From positions 784,501 to 848,500 of the forward strand of contig JADJJL010000003.1 in assembly GCA_016710265.1 (NCBI GenBank): a stretch of 64,000 nucleotides of DNA, given 5' to 3'. Under the pieces are notes generated by a model that worked only from the letters and a program-made list of their open reading frames with translations, ran no database searches and was not told where the DNA came from. The translations under genes were made by a program, and so were the position numbers. Below, piece after piece: positions 48,008 to 56,204 of the stretch. The stretch's first letter is position 1. Every line of letters starts with the position of its first letter. This DNA is from Saprospiraceae bacterium. Lineage in GTDB: Bacteria > Bacteroidota > Bacteroidia > Chitinophagales > Saprospiraceae.

Positions 48008-48407
48008 TATTGATGAGAAAGTCTTTTTTTTTATACTAATTGTATATATAAATTAGTCTAATAAAATTTGACCGAACGATCTAGGCTGCAAGCCTAGTGT
48101 CGCAGGACACTGCGATATGTGAAGGACCGCGTTAACGAACGGTTCTTGTCATTAATTTTCCGGATCTTTAATTTCTTTTTTTGTCCTACTTTTTGGCGCG
48201 CAAAAAGTAGCAAAAACGCAGCCTTTCTAAAAGGTGACCGAACGATCTAGGCTGCAAGCCTAGTGTCGCAGGACACTGCGACAAGTGAGGGAACGCGTAA
48301 GCGATTGAATCTATCCTTTTTGTTTGCACCAAGTGAGAGAACACCCACCAAGCAGGATTGCGGGCAAGCTGTAAGCGAATCAGGAAATAGTCTCTCTATT
48401 TTATATT

Positions 48408-48564
48408 CTTACTTTCTTTTGCGTGGCCAAAAGAAAGTAAGCAAAGAAAAGCCACCGGCTGGGCGTTCGCTCACCCATCATCACTTCTGCCGCTGTGCTA
48501 AAAAAACTCACACCTTCGGTGCTCAGACAGTTTTTAGCACGGGCGCGGCATTCAGTGGATGGGT
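48408..48564. repeat. compound palindrome in cluster C
   Basis: A perfect 14-bp inverted repeat (CTTACTTTCTTTTG 48408-48421 with CAAAAGAAAGTAAG 48428-48441) is followed by a nested set: ACCCATC (48473-48479) with GATGGGT (48558-48564), TGCCGC (48488-48493) with GCGGCA (48545-48550), GTGCTAAAAA (48495-48504) with TTTTTAGCAC (48531-48540), and CACC/GGTG at the tip (48511-48521). It forms one long stem about 90 bases across, interrupted by unpaired bases. Confidence 0.82.
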
Positions 48565-48852
48565 CCCGAGCTGGAAAGCCCTAAGCCGGAACCTAAATCT
48601 AGCTTTTCGTTAAACGTAATAACTTGTTTTTTATGAATAAGGGATTAAGAACAAAGCTTCATTTTTACATTGTCTAATTGAATGTTGAGCCGCTGGTTTA
48701 GAAAGGCTCTTTTACTAATCGGAGATAAATTGTCAAACATTCATTCTTCCATTTCCCAATTTTCACATTTTCACATTTTCAAATTGTATTCTAACGTCGC
48801 TGGTTTAGAAAGGCTCTTTTAATACTCGGGGATGACGGAACGGTGCGCAGCA

Positions 48853-49054
48853 AACTCGCTGAACTAAGCGAGTTAGTGAAGGAATGGTGCATGAAGGAAC
48901 GTTGCGAAGCAAACTCGCCGAACTAGGCGAGTTAGTTCCTGAACCGAGCTGATATGCAGCTCGGCGAGTAATAAAACAATTGGACTAGTCGAGTTAATGA
49001 CTGAACCACGTTGCTAACCAACGTGGAAAGAAACCGCGCTGATAACCAGCGCGG
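48853..49054. repeat. tandem series of five hairpins with covarying arms
   Basis: Perfect hairpins: AACTCGC/GCGAGTT (48853-48874), AACTCGCC/GGCGAGTT (48912-48933), CCGAGCTG/CAGCTCGG (48944-48964), CCACGTTG/CAACGTGG (49006-49026) and CCGCGCTG/CAGCGCGG (49034-49054). The last three follow the rule CC-N4-TG, five-base loop, CA-N4-GG, with different N4 but always complementary. Flanks (GAACC before, GTAATAAA after) stay constant. Confidence 0.85.
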
Positions 49055-49356
49055 CAAGTAATAAACTTCAAAAATTTATTAATAACTGAACCGAGCTGAT
49101 AACCCCGCCAAGCAAGCTGGCCGTGCACCCAACGCAGTTGGCGTGGGACACGCAGCTCAGCAGTTTATGAATAAAATAATTAATCGTCATATATATGTAT
49201 CCTATCTATCAATTTTAATTCTTCAATTTCCTAATCTACTAATTCTCTAATTTACTAATCAAATATTTCCATTTCCCAATTTTCACATTTCCACATTTCC
49301 ACATTTTCTAATTCTCTAACTCTCTAATTCTCTAATTTTCTAATTTTCTAATTGTA

Positions 49357-50004
49357 TTATGGATAGGCTGTCCATTCACACTTACATCTCGGATTATCAA
49401 AACTGACTTCCTTACCCAATTTATTCTGTTCAGGAACTTTAGGATTACTACCACTCAAAAACAGAACTATTCCAATCACAAAAAAGATTAAACCTAATAA
49501 TAAAGAAAGGCAAGACGATGCTGCGTTGTCAGCGGTTTTGATGAAAGAATCTGATTCTTTCTTGCTCGTGACCCGACTGACAATAAAAAGAATTAAACCA
49601 ATACCGCTTAGAATACCACCAGCCGTTTGCATTCCACTGACTTTTTTAGTATTTGGTTTAATGAGTTGAAGAGTTTCAACGCCTGCAGCAGGAATCCTTA
49701 ATTTCTTTTTCTTTGTTAGGTTAAATACCAGACTTCCATTTTCAAAAGCTTCAAGGATCAATGGTCTGCCAGAGTATTGTGTCCATTCTTTATAATCCGG
49801 ATCAGATTTGATTTTAAGAACCACCGGATCATTTTTGTAAAAGCTAGTGTTTGCAAGATCTTCCCAAGTACAATGGAGTAATTTTTCTAGTGGGCTTTGA
49901 GCAATGGATGAAAATTGAAAATGCAACAAGAATATTAATAGCAAAGCTATTCTCTTGTAAATGAATAAAATAGAATAACAGGAAAAACGTGTTAAATTTC
50001 TCAT
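49357..50004 (-). CDS. uncharacterised membrane protein
   Basis: 215 residues. An N-terminal hydrophobic segment (IALLLIFLLHFQFSSIAQ) looks like a signal peptide. A polar region with LILEAFENGSLVFNLTKKKKLRI is followed by two helices (about 128-144 GGILSGIGLILFIVSR and 166-186 SCLSLLLGLIFFVIGIVLFLSG), and a short tail ending PRCKCEWTAYP. I do not recognise the family. It is the last chromosomal-type gene before the accessory island and ends inside the edge of repeat cluster C. Confidence 0.6.
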   Translation of the reverse strand: MRNLTRFSCYSILFIYKRIALLLIFLLHFQFSSIAQSPLEKLLHCTWEDLANTSFYKNDPVVLKIKSDPDYKEWTQYSGRPLILEAFENGSLVFNLTKKKKLRIPAAGVETLQLIKPNTKKVSGMQTAGGILSGIGLILFIVSRVTSKKESDSFIKTADNAASSCLSLLLGLIFFVIGIVLFLSGSNPKVPEQNKLGKEVSFDNPRCKCEWTAYP

Positions 50005-50200
50005 AGGTGTGTTTTTAGACTGCTAAATTAACAAGTTTTTAGAAATGTAGATTTTTTTCAATATTTTTTAAGTGGATGACGATTTTGTAATATTATCAAC
50101 TGCCGGATCGGAGAGTTTGCCAGTAATGCTTAATTGAGTGAAGCCTAGATCCTGGTTGTTTCAAACCAAAATCCTTTGAACTAATTTTTTTTGTGCAAAA

Positions 50201-50452
50201 TCCAATAACTGATTATTTTTACCATTCGGAAGAAAGGGAGACTCTGAGTGGAGATCATTTTCAAAAGGCAATTTTTTAATTAATCGCGATAGAAAATTGC
50301 CAAATGATCAAAAAAAGCATCGCTTGAAACCGGATTAGTTCCACAAGATGATCAAATTTTATTTTGCTAAAATTGGATCTAAAACCTTAAACGTGAGTCG
50401 ATTACAAGCAATTTGTTCGACGGGTACGACGGCAGAGCCATTTTATTTTTTT
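50201..50452 (+). repeat. direct repeat, left copy, flanking the toxin-antitoxin genes
   Basis: About 252 bases starting TCCAATAACTGATTATTTTT and ending near GGCAGAGCCATTTTATTTTT, nearly identical to 51431-51685. It contains broken reading frames (for example N-P-I-T-D-Y-F-Y-H-S-E-E-R-E), so it looks like a decayed coding segment of unknown origin. The remaining bases from 50005 to 50508 show nothing else recognisable. Confidence 0.85.
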
Positions 50453-50508
50453 GAGAAAATTTGTTATTAGCTCTGATCCTTGAAATACTTAATTTTGTAT
50501 CAAATTAT

Positions 50509-50541
50509 AGTTTCTAAATATAGAAACTTATATTATCTTTG
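50509..50541 (+). promoter_or_regulatory. operator palindrome and -7 box of the toxin-antitoxin operon
   Basis: AGTTTCTA (50509-50516) and TAGAAACT (50521-50528) form a perfect palindrome, a typical antitoxin operator. It is followed by TATCTTTG (50534-50541), which fits TAnnTTTG. The box overlaps the TTG proposed as toxin start, so either the transcript starts elsewhere or translation starts slightly later. Confidence 0.6.
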
Positions 50542-50889
50542 CATAAAGTTTGGATTTTGAGATATTTTCAAACAAAATTTTTGGAAGAGGCAAATCAGTT
50601 TTTAGGGCAGCTTCATTTAAAAGCCGTTAAGAAGGTATTTTATAATATTGATAAAGCTGAGCAAATAAATGATTCCACTTTGTTTAAAAAAATTCATCCA
50701 GAAATTTGGGAATTTAGAACTGAATATTTCGGGCAGGAAATAAGACTGTTGGCTTTTTGGGATAAGGATGATAAATCCAAAACATTGGTTATTGCCACGA
50801 GTGGATTTATAAAAAAATCTAAGAAGACGCCGAAAAATGAAATTGAAAAAGCTCTAAATATCAAATTGAATTATTTTGATCATAAATGA
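50539..50889 (+). CDS. higB: HigB/Gp49-like (RelE superfamily) toxin
   Basis: 116 residues if translation starts at TTG 50539; TTG 50557 is an alternative, since the former coincides with a promoter-like box. The body is characteristic of the phage Gp49-like branch of the RelE/HigB family: FYNIDKAEQINDSTLFKKIHPEIWEFRTEYFGQEIRLLAFWDKDD and LVIATSGFIKKSKKTPKNEIEKA. Members are ribosome-dependent mRNA endonucleases, here paired with an HTH antitoxin encoded 7 bases downstream. The toxin-first gene order is that of higBA. Confidence 0.88.
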   Translation: MHKVWILRYFQTKFLEEANQFLGQLHLKAVKKVFYNIDKAEQINDSTLFKKIHPEIWEFRTEYFGQEIRLLAFWDKDDKSKTLVIATSGFIKKSKKTPKNEIEKALNIKLNYFDHK

Positions 50890-50896
50890 ATTAGTA

Positions 50897-51223
50897 ATGG
50901 TAAAATCAAAAATTAAAATGTATTCCTTATCAGAAATGAAGGACAAGCATCTTGGGAAAATAGGAACAACAACTCGTGATCAATATGAATATGAATTGAG
51001 AATGGATATATTGGGTCACATGATCAAGAGTGCCAGGTTAGAAAGAAACTTAACACAAGATCAATTGGGCAAATTAGTTGGAGTTCAAAAGGCGCAGATT
51101 TCCAAATTGGAAAATAATGCAAACAGTGCTACCATCGATACAATCCTGAAAGTTTTTAAGGCATTGGAAGCGGACATTCTTTTTAGTGTTAAAATCGAGG
51201 AACAATATCTTGAATTAGCCTAA
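50897..51223 (+). CDS. higA: HigA-like antitoxin with XRE helix-turn-helix
   Basis: 108 residues from the ATG at 50897; ATG 50918 (MYSLSEMKD) is an alternative. The Cro/C1-type helix-turn-helix is at about residues 46-100: MIKSARLERNLTQDQLGKLVGVQKAQISKLENNANSATIDTILKVFKALEAD. It should neutralise the toxin and repress the operon through the palindrome at 50509-50528. The N-terminal extension (about 40 residues) probably contacts the toxin. Confidence 0.88.
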   Translation: MVKSKIKMYSLSEMKDKHLGKIGTTTRDQYEYELRMDILGHMIKSARLERNLTQDQLGKLVGVQKAQISKLENNANSATIDTILKVFKALEADILFSVKIEEQYLELA

Positions 51224-51430
51224 AAGAGAAGGAGTAATGTGATTGTATTTCCGCAATGATCAATCAATATTTTAATTATTAACCAGAAGATATATTGAAC
51301 TTAATTACATGATAGAAGCTTTGAAAGACTTTGTGGTCAATTCTTTTCGTTCGCTAGAAAAAATGTGATTTTAAGTTGGATACCCAAACAGATCGACTGA
51401 TTAATCTAAAGCAAATTTTTTTTTGGAAAT

Positions 51431-51685
51431 TCCAATAACTGATTATTTTTACCATTCGGAAGAAAGGGAGAATCTTTGTGAAGATCATTTTTCAAAAGGC
51501 AATTTTTCAATTAATCGCGATAGAAAATTGCCAAATGATCAAAAACAAACATCTCTTGAAACCGGATTAGTTCCACAATATGATCAAATTTTATTTTGAT
51601 AAAATTGGATCTAAAACATTAAACGTGAGTCGATTAAAAGCAATTTGTTCGACGGGTACGACGGCAGAGCCATTTGATTTTTTTG
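51431..51685 (+). repeat. direct repeat, right copy, flanking the toxin-antitoxin genes
   Basis: Near-identical partner of 50201-50452. Here the frame from about 51425 stays open longer (IPITDYFYHSEERENLCEDH…) before a stop near 51590, and another short frame continues past the repeat to 51774. The product is not recognisable. The sequence at 51224-51430 and 51686-51883 holds no clear gene; a 19-codon frame at 51310 (MIEALKDFVVNSF…) is not convincing. Confidence 0.85.
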
Positions 51686-51883
51686 GAAGAATTAAGACGC
51701 GGTTTGATCACCCACTTGTAAGAAGCAGGTACAGTTCTGAGCTATATTTAGGAATTATTGGGGCACCACTGTAGTAGAACTACAGAGATTAACACCCATG
51801 TAAGTAATTATAGCATCCATAAAATAAAAAGCCCTTTTGATGATTTATAAAACAGATGTCTTTGAAAACAAGTCTAACTTTTC

Positions 51884-51921
51884 TCAGACTTATACAACAC
51901 ATTACTGTTGTATAGGTCTGA
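51884..51921 (+). promoter_or_regulatory. strong stem-loop upstream of the OLD-like gene
   Basis: TCAGACTTATACAACA (51884-51899) pairs with TGTTGTATAGGTCTGA (51906-51921), 16 positions with a single G-T type mismatch and a 6-base loop. It lies 54 bases before the ATG and has no T-run. It could be an operator for a regulator or an RNA structure that controls the defence gene. Confidence 0.55.
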
Positions 51922-51975
51922 TTTTGTCAGACATATAAACAAGTTACCAGCAATTTTAACACACATTTACAAAAT

Positions 51976-53460
51976 ATGCCATACTCACAGCAAAGAATCC
52001 ATAGTCTAAACTTCACTTTACTAAAAAATCTAAGAGATGTTGAAATAACATTCAAAGAAAATGGCTTAACCGGAATTTTAGGTCCTAATGGTTCAGGAAA
52101 GTCGAGTATTCTTCATGCTTTATGTTGCTTATACCAACCAAATGATGGACAACCATCTTTCAACTTTAAATTCAGTCAATTTTTTACACCAACGACACAT
52201 ACTATATGGACAGGAAGTTCTTTTACGATGCGCCATACATATCGTGAGGGTGCAAATCCGTTTTCCAATATTGACACTATGTACTCAAAACAAATTGATC
52301 GATGGGCCCCTAAATATTCTAGACGCCCGAAAAGACATGTAAGCTTCATTGGAATTAAAACATGTGTGCCAGCCATAGAATCAGAAACTCAAGTTACTAG
52401 AATTCAATTTAACACCACTCCACTAAATGATGCCTTGTCATTGCAAATTTTGAATTTAGGTGGTAGAGTAATGAATCGAAATTACACTGATATGAGTAAT
52501 CATACTACTGCTTCATCAAAACGATACTTGGGGTTGAGTTTTGATGGCATTGATTATTCATCATTAAATATGGGCGCGGGAGAACAACGAATTTTACTGA
52601 TTCTATCCCAAATCCTGAATACGCCAAATTATGGCTTGATTCTAATTGATGAAATTGATTTACTTCTACACGAAGATGCGTTGAAGCGGCTGTTAGAAGT
52701 TTTAAAAGAAATTGCTCTTGAAAAGCATTTACAAATTATTTTCACAACCCATAATCATAATATTCTTAAAGTAAATGATATAGAATATCGGCATATACAG
52801 CAAACTGCTGCTAAAACAATTTGTCATATAGATTCAAATCCAGAAGCTTTGTATCGACTAACAGGTGTACAAATAAAACCTTATGAATTATTTGTTGAAG
52901 ACGACTTAACAAAATTTATTTCTAAACAAGTTGCGCATAATATGGGACTAGGTCGAGAAACTGAAGTTAGGAAATTTGGCCCCGCAATAAATTGTTTTAC
53001 TGCGGCTTGTGGCGCTTTACTAAATGAAACTGATAATTTTGAAAACATGTCATTCATTCTGGATGGCGATGTATATAGAACTGAAGATGAAAAGAGAATA
53101 CAAATAAATAGAGTATTGACTGGAAATGTAGCAAATTTTGATACTAAAAGAACAACTGCGTTGTCTAAAATTACTCAATTAAATATTCCAGAAAATATTA
53201 CTCCTGAAAGGTATTATAGAAATTTAATAGTTGCATTGCCAAATGATACTTTGAATGCTAAACAACTCGAATTGAAACAAATTCTTGAAGACATAGTAAA
53301 TCCACCAAATGACCATGACTTCATTTCAATTTTAGTAGATCGTATAGGGCTAGAAGAAGGTGAAGTTTTAACTCTCCTTACTGACATGTTAGCTTTGACT
53401 GATGACTGGGATATAATAATTGTGAATATTAGAGATTGGTTTAATCAAAAAAAAGTATAA
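51976..53460 (+). CDS. OLD-like protein: ABC/SMC-type ATPase with C-terminal TOPRIM-like nuclease domain
   Basis: 494 residues. Walker A is GPNGSGKSS (36-44), the signature-like motif NMGAGEQ (198-204), Walker B LILIDEID (221-228), and the H-loop region TTHNH (257-261). After the ATPase, FVEDD (306-310) and ILDGD (361-365) match the acidic motifs of a TOPRIM domain, as in OLD-family nucleases (OLD, GajA-type). Such proteins act in anti-phage defence by nicking or cutting DNA. No GajB-like helicase or PtuB-like HNH partner is adjacent; the neighbour is a SIR2-like gene separated by an attC-like element, so it may act alone. The exact subfamily is uncertain. Confidence 0.8.
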   Translation: MPYSQQRIHSLNFTLLKNLRDVEITFKENGLTGILGPNGSGKSSILHALCCLYQPNDGQPSFNFKFSQFFTPTTHTIWTGSSFTMRHTYREGANPFSNIDTMYSKQIDRWAPKYSRRPKRHVSFIGIKTCVPAIESETQVTRIQFNTTPLNDALSLQILNLGGRVMNRNYTDMSNHTTASSKRYLGLSFDGIDYSSLNMGAGEQRILLILSQILNTPNYGLILIDEIDLLLHEDALKRLLEVLKEIALEKHLQIIFTTHNHNILKVNDIEYRHIQQTAAKTICHIDSNPEALYRLTGVQIKPYELFVEDDLTKFISKQVAHNMGLGRETEVRKFGPAINCFTAACGALLNETDNFENMSFILDGDVYRTEDEKRIQINRVLTGNVANFDTKRTTALSKITQLNIPENITPERYYRNLIVALPNDTLNAKQLELKQILEDIVNPPNDHDFISILVDRIGLEEGEVLTLLTDMLALTDDWDIIIVNIRDWFNQKKV

Positions 53461-53472
53461 ACAAAACTGATG

Positions 53473-53602
53473 GTAACAGCCGCTAGCCGCTATGGCTGGT
53501 AAGTATAAAGTTGACGTTTTGCTTTCACGAAAAACGCTTATCTTAGTAAGAAATAATCGTTTCGCTTTTCCGCCACAGTCGGCTAGCGGAGGAACGTTAG
53601 CT
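53473..53602 (+). repeat. attC-like imperfect palindrome 1
   Basis: It starts GTAAC (53473-53477), 12 bases after the preceding stop codon, and ends GTTAGCT (53596-53602), where integron attC sites end in GTTRRRY-type sequence. CCGCTAGCCG (53480-53489) pairs perfectly with CGGCTAGCGG (53580-53589). The spacers between outer and inner arms differ in length (2 against 6 bases), as in attC. The core is a variable, partly palindromic AT-rich loop. The next gene starts 27 bases on. Confidence 0.5.
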
Positions 53603-53628
53603 ACAAGCCTAAAAATAATGCAAAATAC

Positions 53629-54897
53629 ATGCTACCAATATTTATATTAGTTATACTTATCCTCTGTATTTTAATTTTCTATTTGTCTAAAAGGCCCAAA
53701 ATGAATAAAACAATTTCCATTTTAATTGGATCAGGGTTTAGTTATCCTGCCAATATACCATCAGTTAGTAAAATTAATACTACTCTGACAACAATTGCAC
53801 CAGAAGATATTTTTTGGGGTATGGATAGATATGTTTTTCTTTTAGAGGGTCAGCAAGATGATAATGCATGGATGCACAAATATGATAAACTATTTTTTGT
53901 AGAGTTTATAGATTTTTATTGTAGCCTTATTGGAGGGAAGGATAAATTTAATTATGAAATATTTTATGATGCATATTACTCTTTTCAAAGAGAAAACAAT
54001 AATAAAGACTTTAATGATTTCTGCAATAATTTCAGGAAAAAGTATAAACAAAATGGTGCGGCTGACGACAATGCTAATCTATTCTTAAGATTTAATGAAT
54101 GTTTCAATCAAATCTTACGATATTTACTTGGAAGAGGTAAATTTTATGAAAACAACGTTCATGACTTAGACTATAATAATTATGATAATTTCATTAAATA
54201 CCTAGTTGATTTAGTTAATGAGGGATTCATGGTGTCTATTCACACTTTAAATCATGATTTGCTTTTTGATCATATCGGTAAAGTAACAGACATTCAAAGT
54301 TATTTTTGTGATGGGTATTCAGAATTGGGAACCAAATATTTTGGGGATTACGACAATAGGGGTGACGTTGGTGTTACATACAAGGTGAGACTAAAATCAT
54401 TTCAAAACTTATTTAACAAACCAATTCGATTTTACAAACTGCATGGCAGTATTGATACCTATTCATTCAGTTTGGCGTATCCAGATACAGACAGAACCAG
54501 GGTAAAAGCGGAGTATGGTGTTGAAGATTTTTATAAAGAAGTTTATAACGAAAAATCTGGATGTTTTGAATACAAGAAGGGACTAAAATCTATTTTCCCA
54601 GATTTTTTAAGCGGGACTACAGAGAAGCTAAGAAATTATTCTGATGAATATTATGATATTATCTTTAATCACTTTAAAAAAAATTTAAAAAATTCAGATA
54701 AATTATTAATAATTGGATATGGCTTCAAAGATAAAGGAATAAATGAAATATTAAAATCCTATTTGGATAAGAATGGCAAGCCTCCGGTGGTAATTGACCC
54801 TAATATTCCGAACGAACTATTTTATCAAAAGTATAAATTCAACCACATTCAAAAAAGCATATCGTCCTTATCACATAATGAATGGAAGGGCCTGTAG
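53629..54897 (+). CDS. SIR2-like NADase, possibly membrane-anchored
   Basis: 422 residues from ATG 53629. Residues 1-24 (MLPIFILVILILCILIFYLS…) form a hydrophobic helix followed by KRPK, so the protein may be tethered to the membrane. If translation starts at ATG 53701 (MNKTISILIGSGFS) it is soluble. The SIR2 domain is seen as ILIGSGFS (31-38, NAD loop), TLNHD (206-210) and KLHGS (270-274) with catalytic-type N208 and H272, and LLIIGYGFKD near residue 362. SIR2-like effectors deplete NAD during phage infection. It is a stand-alone cassette between attC-like elements. Confidence 0.82.
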   Translation: MLPIFILVILILCILIFYLSKRPKMNKTISILIGSGFSYPANIPSVSKINTTLTTIAPEDIFWGMDRYVFLLEGQQDDNAWMHKYDKLFFVEFIDFYCSLIGGKDKFNYEIFYDAYYSFQRENNNKDFNDFCNNFRKKYKQNGAADDNANLFLRFNECFNQILRYLLGRGKFYENNVHDLDYNNYDNFIKYLVDLVNEGFMVSIHTLNHDLLFDHIGKVTDIQSYFCDGYSELGTKYFGDYDNRGDVGVTYKVRLKSFQNLFNKPIRFYKLHGSIDTYSFSLAYPDTDRTRVKAEYGVEDFYKEVYNEKSGCFEYKKGLKSIFPDFLSGTTEKLRNYSDEYYDIIFNHFKKNLKNSDKLLIIGYGFKDKGINEILKSYLDKNGKPPVVIDPNIPNELFYQKYKFNHIQKSISSLSHNEWKGL

Positions 54898-55030
54898 TTA
54901 ACATAGTACTTGACGCCATGCCGCCGAAATAACTGAAATTTTCAAGTTTCGCTTTCAATGAAAAAACAAATTGTTATTTTTGGATTTCAGAACAGTGGCG
55001 GCACGTCGCAAGTACGTATCCGTTAGCGGC
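54897..55030 (+). repeat. attC-like imperfect palindrome 2
   Basis: GTTAAC (54897-54902) begins on the last base of the SIR2 stop codon; GTTAGCG (55022-55028) closes the element. Arms GTACTTG (54906-54912) with CAAGTAC (55009-55015), and TGCCGCC (54919-54925) with GGCGGCA (54997-55003), are perfect, and ACTGAAAT/ATTTCAG extends pairing inwards. The next ATG is at 55074. Confidence 0.5.
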
Positions 55031-55073
55031 TATTTTAAGACAACAATCAATAAAGAAACAGTAAAATAACAAA

Positions 55074-56204
55074 ATGAAAATAATTTCAGTTTTTAATAAC
55101 AAAGGTGGTGTAGGAAAATCAACCTTGACATACCATTTAGGAAACGCATTAGCAGAACTTGGGAATAGAGTTCTTATGGTTGACCTTGACCCGCAATGTA
55201 ACCTGACAATTTGTGCAATGATGGAGGAAACACTTCACGAAATTTGGGCCCAAGAAGATAATTACATTGATGATTTTGAAAGCGCATTCAATCAAAATCC
55301 TAACGTTATAATTTCACCAAGAAGTATTCACTTTATTCTAAAGCCTGCCGAAGATGGTATTAGCGAACCGATAAATCTTCCACCAGCTTTTTCATTAAGT
55401 GTCAATCTTGACATTTTACCAGGCAGACTTTCTTTACATAAATACGAAAACAAAATTGCTGAAAGGTGGAGTGGTGTTTACCAAGGCGACAATTTATCTA
55501 TTCGTACAATAACAAACATTAGGAACATTTGCCACCGTTATGCTGAAATAAACAATTATGACTACGTTTTAATTGACACTTCTCCAAGTTTGGGCATATT
55601 GAATAAAGTTATTATGTCAACAGTTGACGGGTTCTTTATACCTGCACAACCCGATATGTTTAGTTTGTATGGAATTAGAAATATTGGAAATGCATTACAA
55701 TTGTGGCAAAGAGAATTTATTTCTATTTACACATTGATTTCAGAAGAAAAACGTTCAAAATTCCCCTCTAATTTTGTTCAGTTTCTCGGTTATACAATAT
55801 ACAACGCAAAAAGATATACGAGAGATAGCGAGCCATTCAATGAATATAATTTGGCTCAAGCCCATTACCAATACGTTACTCAAATACCAGATACTATTAT
55901 TGAATATATTCAAGAGAGTAATCGGACAAGTGTTTCTAATGATTTAATTGCAAAACCAATTGGTGGTAGTTCAATTATTCACTCTCACAACACATTTCCA
56001 GCAATGGCACAAGCATTAAAATGTCCTATGTGGAGAGTACCTGAAGTTTATGTAGGCTTACAAAATACCAATCCTGAATACTTATCATTTCTAAATCAAA
56101 ATGGATTTGAATATAACAGAGGAAACAATGGAAGATTGAGTGAAATAGGAGATAATTATAGAACATTCACAATCGATTTATTAACAAGAATAAATTCGCT
56201 ATGA
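55074..56204 (+). CDS. ParA-family ATPase
   Basis: 376 residues. The deviant Walker A KGGVGKST (10-17), the switch I-like VDLDPQCNLT and Walker B-like YVLIDTSPSLG are clear, followed by FIPAQPDMFSLYGIRN. The C-terminal half (after about 225) is longer than in plasmid ParA and unfamiliar. No parB gene follows. Instead a RelA/SpoT-type gene starts four bases before its stop (ATGA), which implies that the two act together rather than in partitioning. The start is ATG directly downstream of an attC-like element. Confidence 0.85.
   Translation: MKIISVFNNKGGVGKSTLTYHLGNALAELGNRVLMVDLDPQCNLTICAMMEETLHEIWAQEDNYIDDFESAFNQNPNVIISPRSIHFILKPAEDGISEPINLPPAFSLSVNLDILPGRLSLHKYENKIAERWSGVYQGDNLSIRTITNIRNICHRYAEINNYDYVLIDTSPSLGILNKVIMSTVDGFFIPAQPDMFSLYGIRNIGNALQLWQREFISIYTLISEEKRSKFPSNFVQFLGYTIYNAKRYTRDSEPFNEYNLAQAHYQYVTQIPDTIIEYIQESNRTSVSNDLIAKPIGGSSIIHSHNTFPAMAQALKCPMWRVPEVYVGLQNTNPEYLSFLNQNGFEYNRGNNGRLSEIGDNYRTFTIDLLTRINSL

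Larger units (their letters stand above)
48031..49350. repeat. intergenic repeat cluster C (largest)
   Basis: About 1.3 kb with the modules of clusters A and B plus extra copies. It begins with the ACTAATT…AATTAGT element, then CTAGGCT/AGCCTAG and AGTGTC/GACACT hairpins in two copies. A large GC-rich palindrome, two copies of CCGCTGGTTTAGAAAGGCTC (about 48691 and 48799), a tandem series of covarying hairpins (48853-49054) and a CTAATT/ACATTTTC low-complexity tract (about 49225-49345) follow. It lies between convergent genes. No protein gene is supported inside. Confidence 0.82.

Noticed and set aside
48263..48613. Open frame of 116 codons in repeat cluster C
   Set aside because: It reads across hairpins and inverted repeats shared with non-coding clusters A and B; no family resemblance.
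51580..51774. Small gene of 64 codons at the end of the right direct repeat
   Set aside because: The left repeat copy breaks the same frame, and the product resembles nothing known; treated as decayed sequence.
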